The notes: generated by a model from the letters alone, not told the origin. A stretch of 64,000 bases of DNA from Nereida sp. MMG025 (GCF_021654165.1 NZ_JAKFZN010000005.1:1-64000); one strand, 5' to 3'. Numbered from the stretch's first letter, positions 8,949-17,572 are shown. Program-made: numbers and translations.

Positions 8949-11284
8949 TGGACCTGGCCCCGCTCGGTTTCGCCATCCACGTCGGTCGCGCGGTGTTTTT
9001 CATACTCGGCGTCGGCGAGATCATGGACCACCTGGCGCAAGGCCTCCGTGTTGGCCGTCGCGGCATCGGATTGCAGATAGACCTTGGCGACATAGAGCCT
9101 ATCGAGGCGGTCCTCGAGAACCTTGTCCAGCGCATCTGCATCGCCGGATGTGAGACGGTCGAGTTGGCGGTCATCCAGCACCCGCGCGATCTCCTCGCGG
9201 AAGGCCTCACGATCGGCTTCCGTCTCGAAGGGCGCGGACAACTCCCCCGCCCGCTCATGGTCCAGAACACGCGCAATCTCGTCTGCGAGGCGGTCGGCAC
9301 GATCAGACTGCGGCGCAGTTTCATCGCGGGTCGCTAGACGTTCGTCACGCGTGCCAACCCCGAGCCCGTCGCGCATCTCGGTTTCGCGGCGTACCTGATT
9401 GATGGCCTCCGTGTCGCGTATCTCGACGACGGCCGCATAGGTCGCGCCGAGCCCACGGGCGAGGTGGGACGGCATGTCCGGATAGCGAGCGCGCAAGTCA
9501 TCCGTGACAGCATCTGCAACGGGCGTGCGGACATCGCGCCCCTCCATGATCCGGTCGACATCGCGGGCGATTTCGCTGGCGCGGGCCGCATCGGTGATGG
9601 TCTCCCTGTAGGGCTCAGACCGGTCGATCACATCGCCGGGACGTGCGAGCAAGTCCGGGTGTGCCTCGAGATACGCGCGCTGCTCCGTCTCGATCCGACG
9701 CTCCGCCCGCGAGACCACCTCCCAGTCCCGGTCTTCAACCTGCTGCGCTGTCAGGCCCTCTACGCGCATCTCCTGACGGATTGTCCCTTCCATCGCCCGG
9801 ACCGCGCCCTCATGACAATGGAACCGCTCGCTGACCGCTTCCTGCTCCACGACACCATCCCTGCGCAGCACCTGTTCGCGTTCCAGCAGCGTGCCGAGCG
9901 CGACATGCACATCGTTGAGAATGTCGCGCGCCTGGTCCAGATCGGCGCGACGTTCGAGGTTCAGGTCCCGCGCCTCGGCCACCTTGGAGAGATCATCAGC
10001 GATCCATTGATGTTCGAGCGCTGCATTTGAGGCGCCCGTCTCGATCCGGGCGACCACTTCCACTGTGCTGATCCCGGTGCCGCGCAGCGCGGTGTCTATG
10101 CGTGATCTCAAGTCGGGCGTGGCCAGACGCGCGAGCTGGCTGTTGTCGATATTGGCTTCGGAATAGATCCCGCCCTCCGATGGGGCCTCTGACAGCGTGG
10201 ATGATCGCAGCCCCAAGGGCTGCATGTGCTGGACCTGCGTCTGGATCTCGATGAGGCGTTGTTCCAGCAGGGGACGTTCCGCGTCAGACTTCTCGGCGAT
10301 CATGCCCTGCACCCGCGCGAGCTTTTCCGCATAGAGGCTTCTCAGATCCTCGAAGCTTTGATCGTCGGCCATATACACATCTCCTGTTCGGTCCACCTGT
10401 CCGCCATGCGTGAGCACCTCGCCCGCGCGGAAGAGTGCCGCCGCGATATCCTCGCGGGCCTCGCGCGAAGCCTCCGCAGCAAGCGAGTGGTAGACAGTTC
10501 TGGTATTGGCGATCTCCGCCAGAGTCCGCGCCAGGTCCTGCCCCACTCGTTCGCGCTCGCGGGGCGCGCGACCCTCTTCCTTGGCGGCATAGACCTCGCG
10601 GGTCCGAGCGGGGTAATGCACAACCCCGCGATCGACCCGGCGCGTGGCTTCCAGGCGCACGCCATACTTTTCCGCCTCCTCGACCATGGCGAGGCGGAAG
10701 TCTTCATAGTTGAAGCGGTGGTTCCGCCCGAGGAAAAAGAACTCGCCTTCCTGCGAGCGGCGGTTCAGCACCAGATGCGCATGCGGGTGATCGCGGTCCT
10801 CATGCACCGCGATGATGTAATCGAAATGCCCCGCGTCACTCTGGAAGAACCGCTCGGCCACATCCGTCGCGATGTCGCGCACATCCTCGCCGCGCGTGCC
10901 GATGGGAAACGACATGAGCATATGGGTGGTCTGGCCAAGCTTGGGTTTGAAGCCTACATCCCACCGCTTGGCAAAGCGCTCGGTCAGATCCTTGATGTCC
11001 TTTGCCTCAAGCTTCGCCTTGCCATCCAGGAACCCACTACTGTCCACGATATGGGTGGACTTGGTGGCGAGGTACTCGAGCTGGTTTGCGAGCTGTGATT
11101 TGGTATGCGTGCCCCCGCCCCGGATCGCCTTGAAGACCGCTGGGCGATGCCCTGCCGCCGCGCGCACAAGCTGGCTCTGCTTGGCGACATGCAGCCCCTG
11201 CATCGAGCCCCGAACGCGGCTCCAGCCATCCCGGAAGACCTCGCCCGTGACCGCATCAACCGCATCATTCAGCCGCATGGGCAA
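8945..11284 (-). CDS. virD2: VirD2-like relaxase/mobilisation nuclease
   Basis: The 779-residue protein should nick oriT and stay covalently bound to the 5' end of the transferred strand. The relaxase domain occupies about the first 220 residues. A candidate nucleophile is Y71 in NQLEYLATKS, and the metal-binding three-His motif is HEDRDHPHAHLVLN (H161, H168, H170). The remaining 550 residues are charged and helix-rich (many Arg/Glu/Asp runs) without a recognisable domain; this part may bind DNA or the secretion channel. The start at 11284 lies 20 bases inside the upstream mobC-like gene. Together with the coupling protein it forms a mob operon. Confidence 0.92.
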   Translation of the reverse strand: MPMRLNDAVDAVTGEVFRDGWSRVRGSMQGLHVAKQSQLVRAAAGHRPAVFKAIRGGGTHTKSQLANQLEYLATKSTHIVDSSGFLDGKAKLEAKDIKDLTERFAKRWDVGFKPKLGQTTHMLMSFPIGTRGEDVRDIATDVAERFFQSDAGHFDYIIAVHEDRDHPHAHLVLNRRSQEGEFFFLGRNHRFNYEDFRLAMVEEAEKYGVRLEATRRVDRGVVHYPARTREVYAAKEEGRAPRERERVGQDLARTLAEIANTRTVYHSLAAEASREAREDIAAALFRAGEVLTHGGQVDRTGDVYMADDQSFEDLRSLYAEKLARVQGMIAEKSDAERPLLEQRLIEIQTQVQHMQPLGLRSSTLSEAPSEGGIYSEANIDNSQLARLATPDLRSRIDTALRGTGISTVEVVARIETGASNAALEHQWIADDLSKVAEARDLNLERRADLDQARDILNDVHVALGTLLEREQVLRRDGVVEQEAVSERFHCHEGAVRAMEGTIRQEMRVEGLTAQQVEDRDWEVVSRAERRIETEQRAYLEAHPDLLARPGDVIDRSEPYRETITDAARASEIARDVDRIMEGRDVRTPVADAVTDDLRARYPDMPSHLARGLGATYAAVVEIRDTEAINQVRRETEMRDGLGVGTRDERLATRDETAPQSDRADRLADEIARVLDHERAGELSAPFETEADREAFREEIARVLDDRQLDRLTSGDADALDKVLEDRLDRLYVAKVYLQSDAATANTEALRQVVHDLADAEYEKHRATDVDGETERGQVH

Positions 11285-11858
11285 ACTCCCTCAGCGCGGC
11301 TGTGGCCTCGAGCTGCATCGCGTCACGTCGGCGGCGCAGGAGCAGGTCGATCTCGTCAGCGGAATCCAGGATGAACCGCGCCAGCCCGCGCATCTGCGCA
11401 AGGCGCAATTCGGAGAACTCGGCACGCGTGCCACCGTCAGCCCCCTGCCCCATCCGATTGGCCCGCGTCATCTGCTTGGCGATCTGTGCGACCCCATTGC
11501 CAACCTCATGCAAAGAGGACCTGTATCGCGCCATCTCTGCTGCCATCTGCGCGTCCGGAACGAACACCCCGCCCGCCGCCTGAATGAGCCGCCGCAGGCC
11601 CTCGGCCCGGCTCTCGATCCCCGCCTTCGCCAACACCGCGTCGAGCGCCGCAAGCTCCGCAGCCGTAACCTTCACACTGACCGCTGAGACCGGGATCGCG
11701 GCATCCGTCTGGCGCTCCGCATCGGCTTTGAGCGTGTACTGGATCGCCCGCACCGACACGCCAAACCGCTCCGCCAACACGGATGTCGACAGACCTTCCG
11801 CAGCCTCGCGAACGATCTCCATGCGATCCGCATCTGTGAGCCGTTTTGAACGAGACAT
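11265..11858 (-). CDS. MobC-like relaxosome accessory protein with N-terminal HTH
   Basis: The 197-residue protein heads the mobilisation operon and overlaps the relaxase by 20 bases. Residues about 8-45 (DADRMEIVREAAEGLSTSVL then AERFGVSVRAIQYTLKA) form a helix-turn-helix. Residues about 65-160 resemble the MobC/ribbon-helix-helix mobilisation accessory family, with SVKVTAAELAALDAVLAKAG and a Gly-rich HEVGNGVAQIAKQMTRANR segment. Such proteins bind oriT and help the relaxase open the DNA. The first gene position next to a hairpin-rich gap suggests it also autoregulates the operon. Confidence is good for the role, lower for the exact family. Confidence 0.78.
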   Translation of the reverse strand: MSRSKRLTDADRMEIVREAAEGLSTSVLAERFGVSVRAIQYTLKADAERQTDAAIPVSAVSVKVTAAELAALDAVLAKAGIESRAEGLRRLIQAAGGVFVPDAQMAAEMARYRSSLHEVGNGVAQIAKQMTRANRMGQGADGGTRAEFSELRLAQMRGLARFILDSADEIDLLLRRRRDAMQLEATAALREFAHAAE

Positions 11859-12376
11859 GCGAAGAAAGACCCCCTATTTCCTGCCACCTTCAACCAAGGC
11901 TGCCCCCACCATACGAAAATATACCTACCTGTCAATTATATACTTACGTCGCATTCAGTCTCAGGCAGCCTTGGTGTCCGCTTCCCCCGCGCCCCACAGG
12001 GGCGCGGCTTTGCCGCCCTCACCACCAGGCGACCCACCTGTCCAATGGGTCCCCTTCCCAAGCACCGCCCGAGGGTCTGGCCGAACACGCACGTGTTCGG
12101 ACGGAACCGCGGGCGGGCGCACACCCCACCGACAGGGCGGACAGGCAGGGTCAAGGAGGGCCAGATTTGGCTTTGCCAAATCTCTGCCGCAAAAACTTGG
12201 AGGCCCTGGCCGATAGGTTTTTGTGGATGGCCCCCTTGAGGCTGACTGGCCGGTCTGTCGCGGCCTGGTCATTCCGGGCGGAGTGCGTCCGTTGAACGCG
12301 CAAGGACCAGCATACCTGGAACAGGGATCGGGCCGCCCCAACATCGTCCTGGGGCGGCCCATCCTCGTCAGAGGAT
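11859..12376. other. Hairpin-dense intergenic region, candidate oriT
   Basis: This 518-base gap in front of the mob operon has no convincing gene but several exact inverted repeats. They are 12-base arms at 11893-11904 and 11964-11975 flanking an AT-rich stretch; 9-base arms at 11987-11995/11999-12007; 6-base arms at 12031-12036/12046-12051; 9-base arms at 12081-12089/12092-12100; and 9-base arms at 12163-12171/12175-12183. Clustered inverted repeats next to relaxase genes are typical of oriT. I do not see an unmistakable nic consensus, so the nick position is unknown. The AT-rich part nearest the operon probably holds its promoter. Confidence 0.5.
12330..12360 (-). terminator. Strong GC hairpin downstream of the small conserved gene
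   Basis: Exact 10-base arms GGGCCGCCCC (12330-12339) and GGGGCGGCCC (12351-12360) with an 11-base loop lie 17 bases past the stop of the gene at 12377-12583. No T-run follows on the minus strand, so it may act as an mRNA-end stabiliser or be another oriT-region structure rather than a classic terminator. Confidence 0.45.
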
Positions 12377-12583
12377 TCAGTGCTGGGGATCCTTCGCGCT
12401 CGGCGGGAACATCACCAGCTCCGAGATCGCGACGGGGAAGTCGAGCTTGAGGCTGAAGAACTCCGAGCCATCCCCGGTGCGGGTGTTGCGGAACATGGCG
12501 CCCACGCGTTGGAAGCGGGTGCGCTCCTGACCATCGGTGTCGGTGAACTTGACGGGGACGGTGGCGACGTAGTGGTTGGTCAT
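12377..12583 (-). CDS. Small conserved plasmid protein, unknown function
   Basis: The 68-residue protein begins MTNHYVATVPVKFTDTDG and contains FQRVGAMFRNTRTG. I do not know a named domain. The ATG at 12583 is chosen because AAGGAGT lies just upstream; a longer frame reading into 12745 lacks a ribosome site and looks like shadow. The protein is mostly beta-strand-like with no signal peptide or membrane segment. It sits between the mob operon and the DUF2493 gene and is followed by a strong hairpin. A decayed second copy seems to lie about 250 bases away in the opposite orientation. Its retention beside mobilisation genes suggests a plasmid role, but this is inference. Confidence 0.72.
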   Translation of the reverse strand: MTNHYVATVPVKFTDTDGQERTRFQRVGAMFRNTRTGDGSEFFSLKLDFPVAISELVMFPPSAKDPQH

Positions 12584-12789
12584 TTGGGTTACTCCTTGTT
12601 GCGATGGGGATCTGCCAGCACGGGGGCAAGAGGCCCGGTCGCAAGCGCAAATGCGGAGGGTCCGCGGCCCCGTCGTGGAAGCCGTATTTGTGCTTGCCGG
12701 AGCGAAGCGCAGGGCACGACTGGGCCGACCCCGTGCGATCCACATCTATGAGCAAAAAGGAGTGATCCGGATGACCCCTGCCATCACGC

Positions 12790-12930
12790 CGGCGCCACCA
12801 TCCGCGTCCCGCCAAGCCTGGCCGGGGTGCTGACGGAGCCCGCCCGCGTGGATGCGATGTTCCGAAACACACCTGCGGGATGTGCAGGTCTTCAGCCTCT
12901 TGTGCGACATCTCGACCTCTCGGTCTTGCG
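12790..12930 (+). pseudogene. Decayed inverted copy of the small conserved gene
   Basis: The 527 bases between 12584 and 13110 contain no convincing intact gene. Within them, the plus strand around 12849-12920 (including ATGTTCCGAAACAC and GTCTTCAGCCTC) aligns base by base with the coding strand of the neighbouring small gene (ATGTTCCGCAACAC and TTCTTCAGCCTC). Upstream there is weaker similarity (GCCACCATCCGCGTC against GCCACCGTCCCCGTC). Frames are broken and no start or SD fits. I read this as a remnant of an inverted duplication. The match was made by eye over about 70 bases. Confidence 0.42.
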
Positions 12931-13110
12931 CTGCTGACGATATGCGAGGTGCGCTCATCCCCAGCCCGAACCGATGCGGATGGGCCGTACTGTGACGGGC
13001 TGGGTAGAGCAATGACGGTGCTGGACGCCATGAGCTGCCGATCAAGTGTGACCGATCGCACGCGCCATGAGACATGACGAATGGGCCGCGCCAAGCGCGA
13101 CCCCCTCTCT

Positions 13111-14040
13111 TCAATCCTGCGACGCCGTCTTCTCCGGGTCCGCAACCCGCATGACCGTCAGGCCTTTCGCTTCGGCCTTCTGCCCGAGGTTCAGCGCGAC
13201 CCCGTTGCCACCGAAGAGCACCACCCCCGTCGCCGCGAACTTGTCGTCCAGCATCTCGTCGTTACATTTGAACGGAGCCGCCCGCCCATGTGCGGACCAG
13301 CGCGGATCGAACCGCGCCTGTGCGATCCCACGCGCCCGCGCCCAGCGAGCCGCGATCATCTCGGCTCCGTGTTTGCCACCTTTGTGGCAGAGGAAGATCT
13401 CCTGGTTGCGGTTCTGCTTGATCCGTTCGCGAACCTTGTCGAGCGTGTTGAAGATCACATCGACATCGGTCCAGTCGGTGGCGCCTGAGACGATCAGGGG
13501 CACCCCCTCGACTTTCGACTTCTCGGCGGTTTCACGGTCATGCTGTTCCAGGAGCTGCCGCGCCTCGAAAACCGCCCCGGTCTCTTGTGCCCGCGCGCTG
13601 GCGCGTGACCCTGCCGCCGGGATGAAGGCATGGCCCGTCTCGATCTCGTAGCATTCCGCCGCCGCTTCGCTCATCACCTCGATGGCGCTGACAATCTCGC
13701 GCAGCTGCAGAAAGCGCGCCTGCGCTTCTTCGAGCGCGGTCTCGGCGATCTCCGATCCGTCGTGAGATTTTGCCAGCGCGCCGATCTTGTCGACGGTGCG
13801 GTCGACCTCCTTGCCGAGTGCCACCTTGCGGCGCTGCAGGATCGTCGCGAGCCCATGGGCCAGCGGTTCGATTTCTGCTTCAAGCCCGGTCCCGCGCAAC
13901 TGACCAAGCAAAGCCTCGAAGCTCTCGCGCATGATGTGGTCGGTCAGGATGTTGTCCTCGGGGATCGGCAGCTGCACGTCCTTCTCGGTCAGCCCAAAAA
14001 GCTCGATGGTCTCGTAGGTGTTCGCTTGATCATAAGCCAT
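13111..14040 (-). CDS. DUF2493 (SLOG-fold) protein with alpha-helical N-terminus
   Basis: The 309-residue protein has a helical N-terminal half (to about 180) and a C-terminal DUF2493 domain of the SLOG nucleotide-binding superfamily. The latter is marked by VPLIVSGATDWTDVDVIF, the HKGGKHGAEMIAARWARARG loop and a FKCNDEMLD segment. SLOG domains bind nucleotides or nucleotide-derived signals, and this version is frequent on alphaproteobacterial plasmids, but its substrate is unknown. I chose the ATG at 14040 because GGAG sits 8 bases upstream. A 7-base-arm hairpin (14067-14086) lies in its leader. It is a single-gene unit transcribed toward the mob region. Confidence 0.8.
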   Translation of the reverse strand: MAYDQANTYETIELFGLTEKDVQLPIPEDNILTDHIMRESFEALLGQLRGTGLEAEIEPLAHGLATILQRRKVALGKEVDRTVDKIGALAKSHDGSEIAETALEEAQARFLQLREIVSAIEVMSEAAAECYEIETGHAFIPAAGSRASARAQETGAVFEARQLLEQHDRETAEKSKVEGVPLIVSGATDWTDVDVIFNTLDKVRERIKQNRNQEIFLCHKGGKHGAEMIAARWARARGIAQARFDPRWSAHGRAAPFKCNDEMLDDKFAATGVVLFGGNGVALNLGQKAEAKGLTVMRVADPEKTASQD

Positions 14041-14663
14041 GTTCATTCTCCAGATATTGGGTTCGACCACCACGTGAGTGTGGTGGCATGGCCGAATGTC
14101 TGGTTTCCGAATCTGCCCGGGTCAGGGACGGCGCAGCCGCCGGCTTGCCGGGCGCAAAAGTTTTCCGTGCGCAGCACCCGACACATGCGCGCCCTCACGC
14201 ACGGGACCGCCCCTTGCCACAAACCCCTCTCTCGCCGAAAAGTTTTGCGATCCTTGACGCGGGCTGATTTGGGGGCCATCCGGAGGATATACTTCCGCAC
14301 TCATGTGTGTGTGTTTAGACGGTAGGTTTGCCCGACCAGAGCAGGCAAACGGACCGACCGGACGCGGGAGACGGATGAAGTGGCGGGATCGTTTTGCCCC
14401 GCAAAACAGACCAGAGCGCAATCCGGCGGAGCGGCCGGGGAGGGACGTGCTCGCGAGGCGGGCAAACCGGGATGCCGGGTGCTGCGCCGCGGTGAGGCCG
14501 CATGGCCGAATGCGCGACGGACCAAAGGGCCGTTCTTCCCTGCGACACGCGAAGCCGAGCTGGGGAGGCCGCAAGGCTATCGACGCACTACGCCTTGTCG
14601 GCCTGCACGGCTTGCCAGACATTCCAATACTTGGTAGTCTATTGGAGCACCAAGGAGTCTGCC
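14041..14663. other. Intergenic region with several inverted repeats
   Basis: No gene is supported in these 620 bases. Exact inverted repeats occur at 14067-14073/14080-14086 (CCACCAC/GTGGTGG), 14326-14332/14344-14350 (GTTTGCC/GGCAAAC) and 14391-14397/14401-14407 (GTTTTGC/GCAAAAC). A pair CCAATA/TATTGG at 14624-14645 overlaps the promoter side of the toxin-antitoxin operon and could be its operator. The GC-rich central part could be a transfer, iteron or recombination region; I cannot assign it. Confidence 0.4.
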
Positions 14664-14939
14664 ATGAGCGTTCAAAAGCAATCTGTCAGTTTTACCGACA
14701 CGGCCTACACTTTCGCCAAGGAACTGGTCGAAGCGGGCGAGTACCCGAACATGAGCGCGGCAGTCTCGGGTGAATTGGCGAAGGCCAAGGCAGAGCGGGA
14801 TCGTGAACGGTCTTTGTTTGAGGCAGAATTGGAACGCCGCCTGTCTCTGCCACTCGACCAATGGGAACCCGTCGGCGAAGCCTCAGACGTCACAGAAGGC
14901 GCGCGGGCCCATCTTGCGGCGATGGCTCAGAAGACCTGA
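14664..14939 (+). CDS. parD: ParD-like antitoxin
   Basis: The 91-residue protein starts MSVQKQSVSFTDTAYTFAKE, a ribbon-helix-helix N-terminus (SVSFTDTAYTFAKELVEAGEY, PNMSAAVSGEL), followed by an acidic C-terminal tail that would wrap the toxin. It should neutralise the ParE-like toxin and repress the operon by binding DNA; the CCAATA/TATTGG inverted repeat just upstream is a candidate operator. AAGGAGT precedes the ATG. The stop overlaps the toxin start (TGATG), the usual antitoxin-first arrangement for plasmid addiction modules. Confidence 0.88.
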   Translation: MSVQKQSVSFTDTAYTFAKELVEAGEYPNMSAAVSGELAKAKAERDRERSLFEAELERRLSLPLDQWEPVGEASDVTEGARAHLAAMAQKT

Positions 14940-15271
14940 TGCGTTTTGTCAGGCATCCGTTCTTTGAACGGGACCTTATCGGTATCGCTGATCATATTGT
15001 CGATGTGACAGGCGGTGACGTTGCTGCAGCAAGCCGCAGGCTCGATGAAATCGATACCCTTGTCCAGAAGATTGCCGAAAACCCAAAATCCGGTGCTCGC
15101 CTCAGCGGCAAGCTGGACGGATGGCTCGTGCGCCATGGCGGCGCAGGTCACCGACTGACCATCGTATTCAAACCGGATTTAGATACCGGAGTTGTTTATC
15201 TCGCTCTCGTCGCATTCGGCGGTCGGGACTGGATGAGGCTCGCGTCGGCAAGACATGTGTTCGCAGACTAA
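14939..15271 (+). CDS. parE: ParE/RelE-family toxin
   Basis: The 110-residue protein belongs to the RelE/ParE superfamily; MRFVRHPFFERDLIGIADHI is the typical opening (first strand plus helix) and SGWLV/YLALVAFGGRDW-like strands follow. ParE members inhibit DNA gyrase whereas RelE members cut mRNA; pairing with a ParD-type antitoxin favours the ParE type. It overlaps the antitoxin by one base, giving coupled translation. The frame is intact, so the module could stabilise the plasmid. Confidence 0.85.
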   Translation: MRFVRHPFFERDLIGIADHIVDVTGGDVAAASRRLDEIDTLVQKIAENPKSGARLSGKLDGWLVRHGGAGHRLTIVFKPDLDTGVVYLALVAFGGRDWMRLASARHVFAD

Positions 15272-15513
15272 CTTCAAAGCCATCTACTGCGAAAAATCTC
15301 AAGACCGGATCTTCGCTACGCTCGAGCTGAAGAGGAAAGATGCGGGACGGAACGGACATTCGCTGCGCTGTGAGCGAAAGTCTGCTTCAATCGGGCATAC
15401 CTCGTAAGACGTTCATCGATCTCATAGAACGAACAGTCGGGAGATCCGGTCGTTTACATAGGCTTGCTTTGGCAGTATTCACTGTACAGGTCGAGTATCT
15501 AGAGGACCGATCA

Positions 15514-15912
15514 GTGATTGAACGGCTGAACCCACCCGCGCTTCAGGACCCGTCGGAATACGGTTACGTTCAGGCAACGCTACTTCCACCGAACGCGCGT
15601 CTCAGCTTCATATCGGGTCAGTTGGGGGACGGCCCCGATGGCGAACGGCTACACGGGTTCGAGGCGCAAGTCGAACGCGCCTTTGCAAACCTGGGGCATG
15701 CGTTGGAGGCGATGCAAGCTGCCCCCGCTGACGTCGCGAAGATCACGCTGCTGGTTGTCGATCACACGCAGGAACGATTGGCGATCGTGTCTCGTTACCG
15801 TCAGAGCTTCTTTGGCGAAGCGAGACCGGCGAGTACGCTCATTCCCGTCCCTTGCTTGGCCAGCGATTGGATGCAGTTCGAGATTGACGCAAACGTAGTG
15901 GTCCTAAGCTGA
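15514..15912 (+). CDS. RidA (YjgF/YER057c) family protein
   Basis: The 132-residue protein resembles RidA-type imine/enamine deaminases. The family shows in the central LSFISGQLG strand, the GFEAQVERAFANLGHALEAM helix, and the C-terminal ARPASTLIPVPCLASDWMQFEIDANVV, which corresponds to the conserved RPARS/TxVxVxxL...VEIEA signature. The Arg that contacts substrate carboxylates corresponds to the Arg of EARPAST. The GTG at 15514 is chosen over an upstream ATG because AGAGGA precedes it and the length then matches the family (about 130). Its neighbours are unrelated, so the substrate cannot be inferred. Confidence 0.72.
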   Translation: MIERLNPPALQDPSEYGYVQATLLPPNARLSFISGQLGDGPDGERLHGFEAQVERAFANLGHALEAMQAAPADVAKITLLVVDHTQERLAIVSRYRQSFFGEARPASTLIPVPCLASDWMQFEIDANVVVLS

Positions 15913-16254
15913 CAGAGCCAAACTGTCTGGCGATTCACACCAACTTTGTTCTCGGTCTCGTAGAGAACCGTCATGTGAACGAAGCTGATAAGTTGCGTTG
16001 GGTTGCACCTTCTCGCGACGGCCCAGAAAAACGGTTCCACTATTTCACATCGGTTGGTTACGGCATCTGGAACGGCAGAAGTTTCGGGGCTGAATGCGAA
16101 TGGAACGCCAAACGGCGGTCGCATTATGATCCGGCGAAGCCGAGGTTCAAGCGTGGAGCAACATCGGTGGAAAAGGGCTCTTCGGTTGCATTAGCCGCGG
16201 GTGACACGAACGTCCGCAATGTACGCCGGGTCCATTCAACTACAACATCACACC
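15913..16254. other. Intergenic region without a supported gene
   Basis: An open frame (15975-16295) exists here, but it has no ribosome site, no family resemblance, and runs through the terminator hairpin at 16255-16287. I see no RNA gene or repeat in this stretch. Confidence 0.5.
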
Positions 16255-16287
16255 AAAAGGGGAACCGTGATCCCACGGCTCCCCTTT
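16255..16287 (-). terminator. Rho-independent terminator of the DUF736 gene
   Basis: Arms at 16256-16269 and 16274-16287 pair over 14 positions with one mismatch around a 4-base loop. On the minus strand the stem ends in CCCCTTTT, about 30 bases beyond the stop codon of the gene at 16318. Confidence 0.85.
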
Positions 16288-16317
16288 CGGTTTAGATCGT
16301 CTATTCTCGCCCGGTGA

Positions 16318-17046
16318 TCACGCGACCAGCGACAGCCCCGCGCCCGCGTCCTGCGGCTGCTCACCGCTGTCGATGAACGGGATGATCGAAAAGGTCTGCC
16401 CACCGCGCTGTTCTTCGTTCTGCACGGCGTTGACGCGCAAATCGCCATCGGGCGTGTTGATCAGCAGCGACAGATAGTCATTGCCCGTGCGGCTGCTTTT
16501 GGCCATCCAGGCCGAGCCAACGCGGATCGGCGTACCACGCGGCGAGCTGACCTCGATCCGATAGTCGGGGTGGGTCTCCTCGGATTTATAGCCGTTCTCG
16601 ATCAGCATGAACTCCAGATCGAACATCATGTTGGCAATGTAGCCGGTGAAGGCGTTGTCGGCGTCCATGGCGGTGAGCTCGCCCGAGATCGAACCGGATT
16701 TCATCAGGCCGTTCGAGACCAGCGGGATGATCTCGAACTCCCCGCTTTGGGTCGCGCGCGCTTCTTTCGTCTGCACCGCGTTGACCCGGAACGGACCCAA
16801 GCCGACATCGATCTGCATCGAGATGTAGGGGTTACCGCTGGTAGTGCCGGTCTCGTTCCAGGCCGTGCCGATGCGCACCTTGCGGCCTGTTTTGTTGACC
16901 GCGGTCACGTCGTAATCTGGGCTCCGTTCGGACATCTTCGGGCGGTTTTCAAGCTGGATGGCGATATCGAAACGCGTCGAGTGGATCATGCCGGTGTATT
17001 CGGCGGCTGCGGTCTCGACGTTGCGGGTGAGGGTTCCTGCGAACAT
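16318..17046 (-). CDS. Tandem DUF736 domain protein
   Basis: The 242-residue protein has two DUF736-type units. Each carries a PDYxV/PDYRI strand, a GxxxRIGxAW signature (RKVRIGTAWNE and TPIRVGSAWMAKS), a serine/glycine loop with YISMQID or YLSLLIN, and a closing FRVNAVQ or LRVNAVQ. DUF736 proteins are abundant on alphaproteobacterial plasmids and integrative elements; their function is not established. Standard members are about 100 residues, so this is a duplication-fusion. The ATG at 17046 follows AAGGAA at suitable spacing; the longer frame to 17097 is not needed. A shared leader motif lies about 90 bases upstream and a strong terminator follows. Confidence 0.88.
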   Translation of the reverse strand: MFAGTLTRNVETAAAEYTGMIHSTRFDIAIQLENRPKMSERSPDYDVTAVNKTGRKVRIGTAWNETGTTSGNPYISMQIDVGLGPFRVNAVQTKEARATQSGEFEIIPLVSNGLMKSGSISGELTAMDADNAFTGYIANMMFDLEFMLIENGYKSEETHPDYRIEVSSPRGTPIRVGSAWMAKSSRTGNDYLSLLINTPDGDLRVNAVQNEEQRGGQTFSIIPFIDSGEQPQDAGAGLSLVA

Positions 17047-17135
17047 GGGATAGTTCCTTCTTGGATTGGCCGGTGCCTGACGTTCTTGCCAGCGCATCCG
17101 GGATTGCTTTCTCGACCCCTTGAGGGATCACAAAT

Positions 17136-17155
17136 CAAAAAGCCTGCTTTCCTTT
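17136..17155 (-). promoter_or_regulatory. Shared leader motif, copy 1 (DUF736 gene)
   Basis: On the minus strand AAAGGAAAGCAGGCTTTTTG. Related sequences occur in front of five other genes between 18 and 29 kb (around 18493, 22813, 27039, 27532 and 28600), always 35-95 bases ahead of the start codon. Two copies can also form terminator-like hairpins. The role is unknown. Confidence 0.45.
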
Positions 17156-17171
17156 CAGCCCCGCCCACGAG

Positions 17172-17473
17172 TCAGAGCTGCCCTCCGAGTGGGAATGCCC
17201 CCGCGCCTCCGGGTGCTGTACCCCTTCCCTGCCCGTCTGGTCTTGATTGGCGGCCCGTATTTTCCGAGCCGCCCTCCGGTCGCGCGATGAAGAACTCTGC
17301 CTCTTTTCCGTTCAACCATTGCCCGCTCCGGTCTGTCAGGCCGATGCAGCTGCCGTTCGGCACATAGGTGATCAGGTACTGACCGAGTCGGTCCTTGTGG
17401 ACAACGTAGCCGGTATGGCCCAGTGCACGGTCTGCCCGGCAACGACGGCGGCCTTGATTTCATCGCGTGTCAT
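17172..17473 (-). pseudogene. Small plasmid protein gene broken by a one-base frameshift
   Basis: Translation from the ATG at 17473 (GGAGG upstream) gives MTRDEIKAAVVAGQTVHWA. The homologous continuation, HTGYVVHKDRLGQYLITYVP then NGSCIGLTDRSGQWLNGKEA, lies in the next frame. The two parts meet inside TGGGCCATACC near 17416, consistent with loss of one base. I recall similar intact proteins in alphaproteobacteria (AGQTVHW...LGQYL...GLTDRSGQWLNGKE), but the function is unknown. After the shift the product would stop at about 34 residues past the junction. It may be a genuine pseudogene, an assembly error, or, less likely, a programmed shift. Confidence 0.7.
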
Positions 17474-17572
17474 GCGATCCTCCAGAAAATGAATGGTGGG
17501 GAAACGACGCAAGAATCCCGGTCGTCCAACCGGGCTTCCGCGCAGCATCCTTTGGCAAGGAGCCAAGACCTG

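Noticed and set aside
6939-11858. Calling the region a full conjugation system
   Set aside because: Only relaxase, MobC-like and coupling proteins are present; no VirB/mating-pair genes are in the window, so it is mobilisable at best on this evidence.
12746-13145. Overlapping open frames on the minus strand (122 and 394 residues)
   Set aside because: Arg/Pro/Gly-rich translations with no ribosome site or family; they cross the remnant copy and other genes in the wrong frame.
15340-15513. 58-residue N-terminal extension of the RidA-like protein
   Set aside because: The GTG at 15514 has AGAGGA upstream and gives the normal family length.
15975-16295. 106-residue plus-strand frame
   Set aside because: No ribosome site, no resemblance to a family, and it crosses a strong terminator hairpin.
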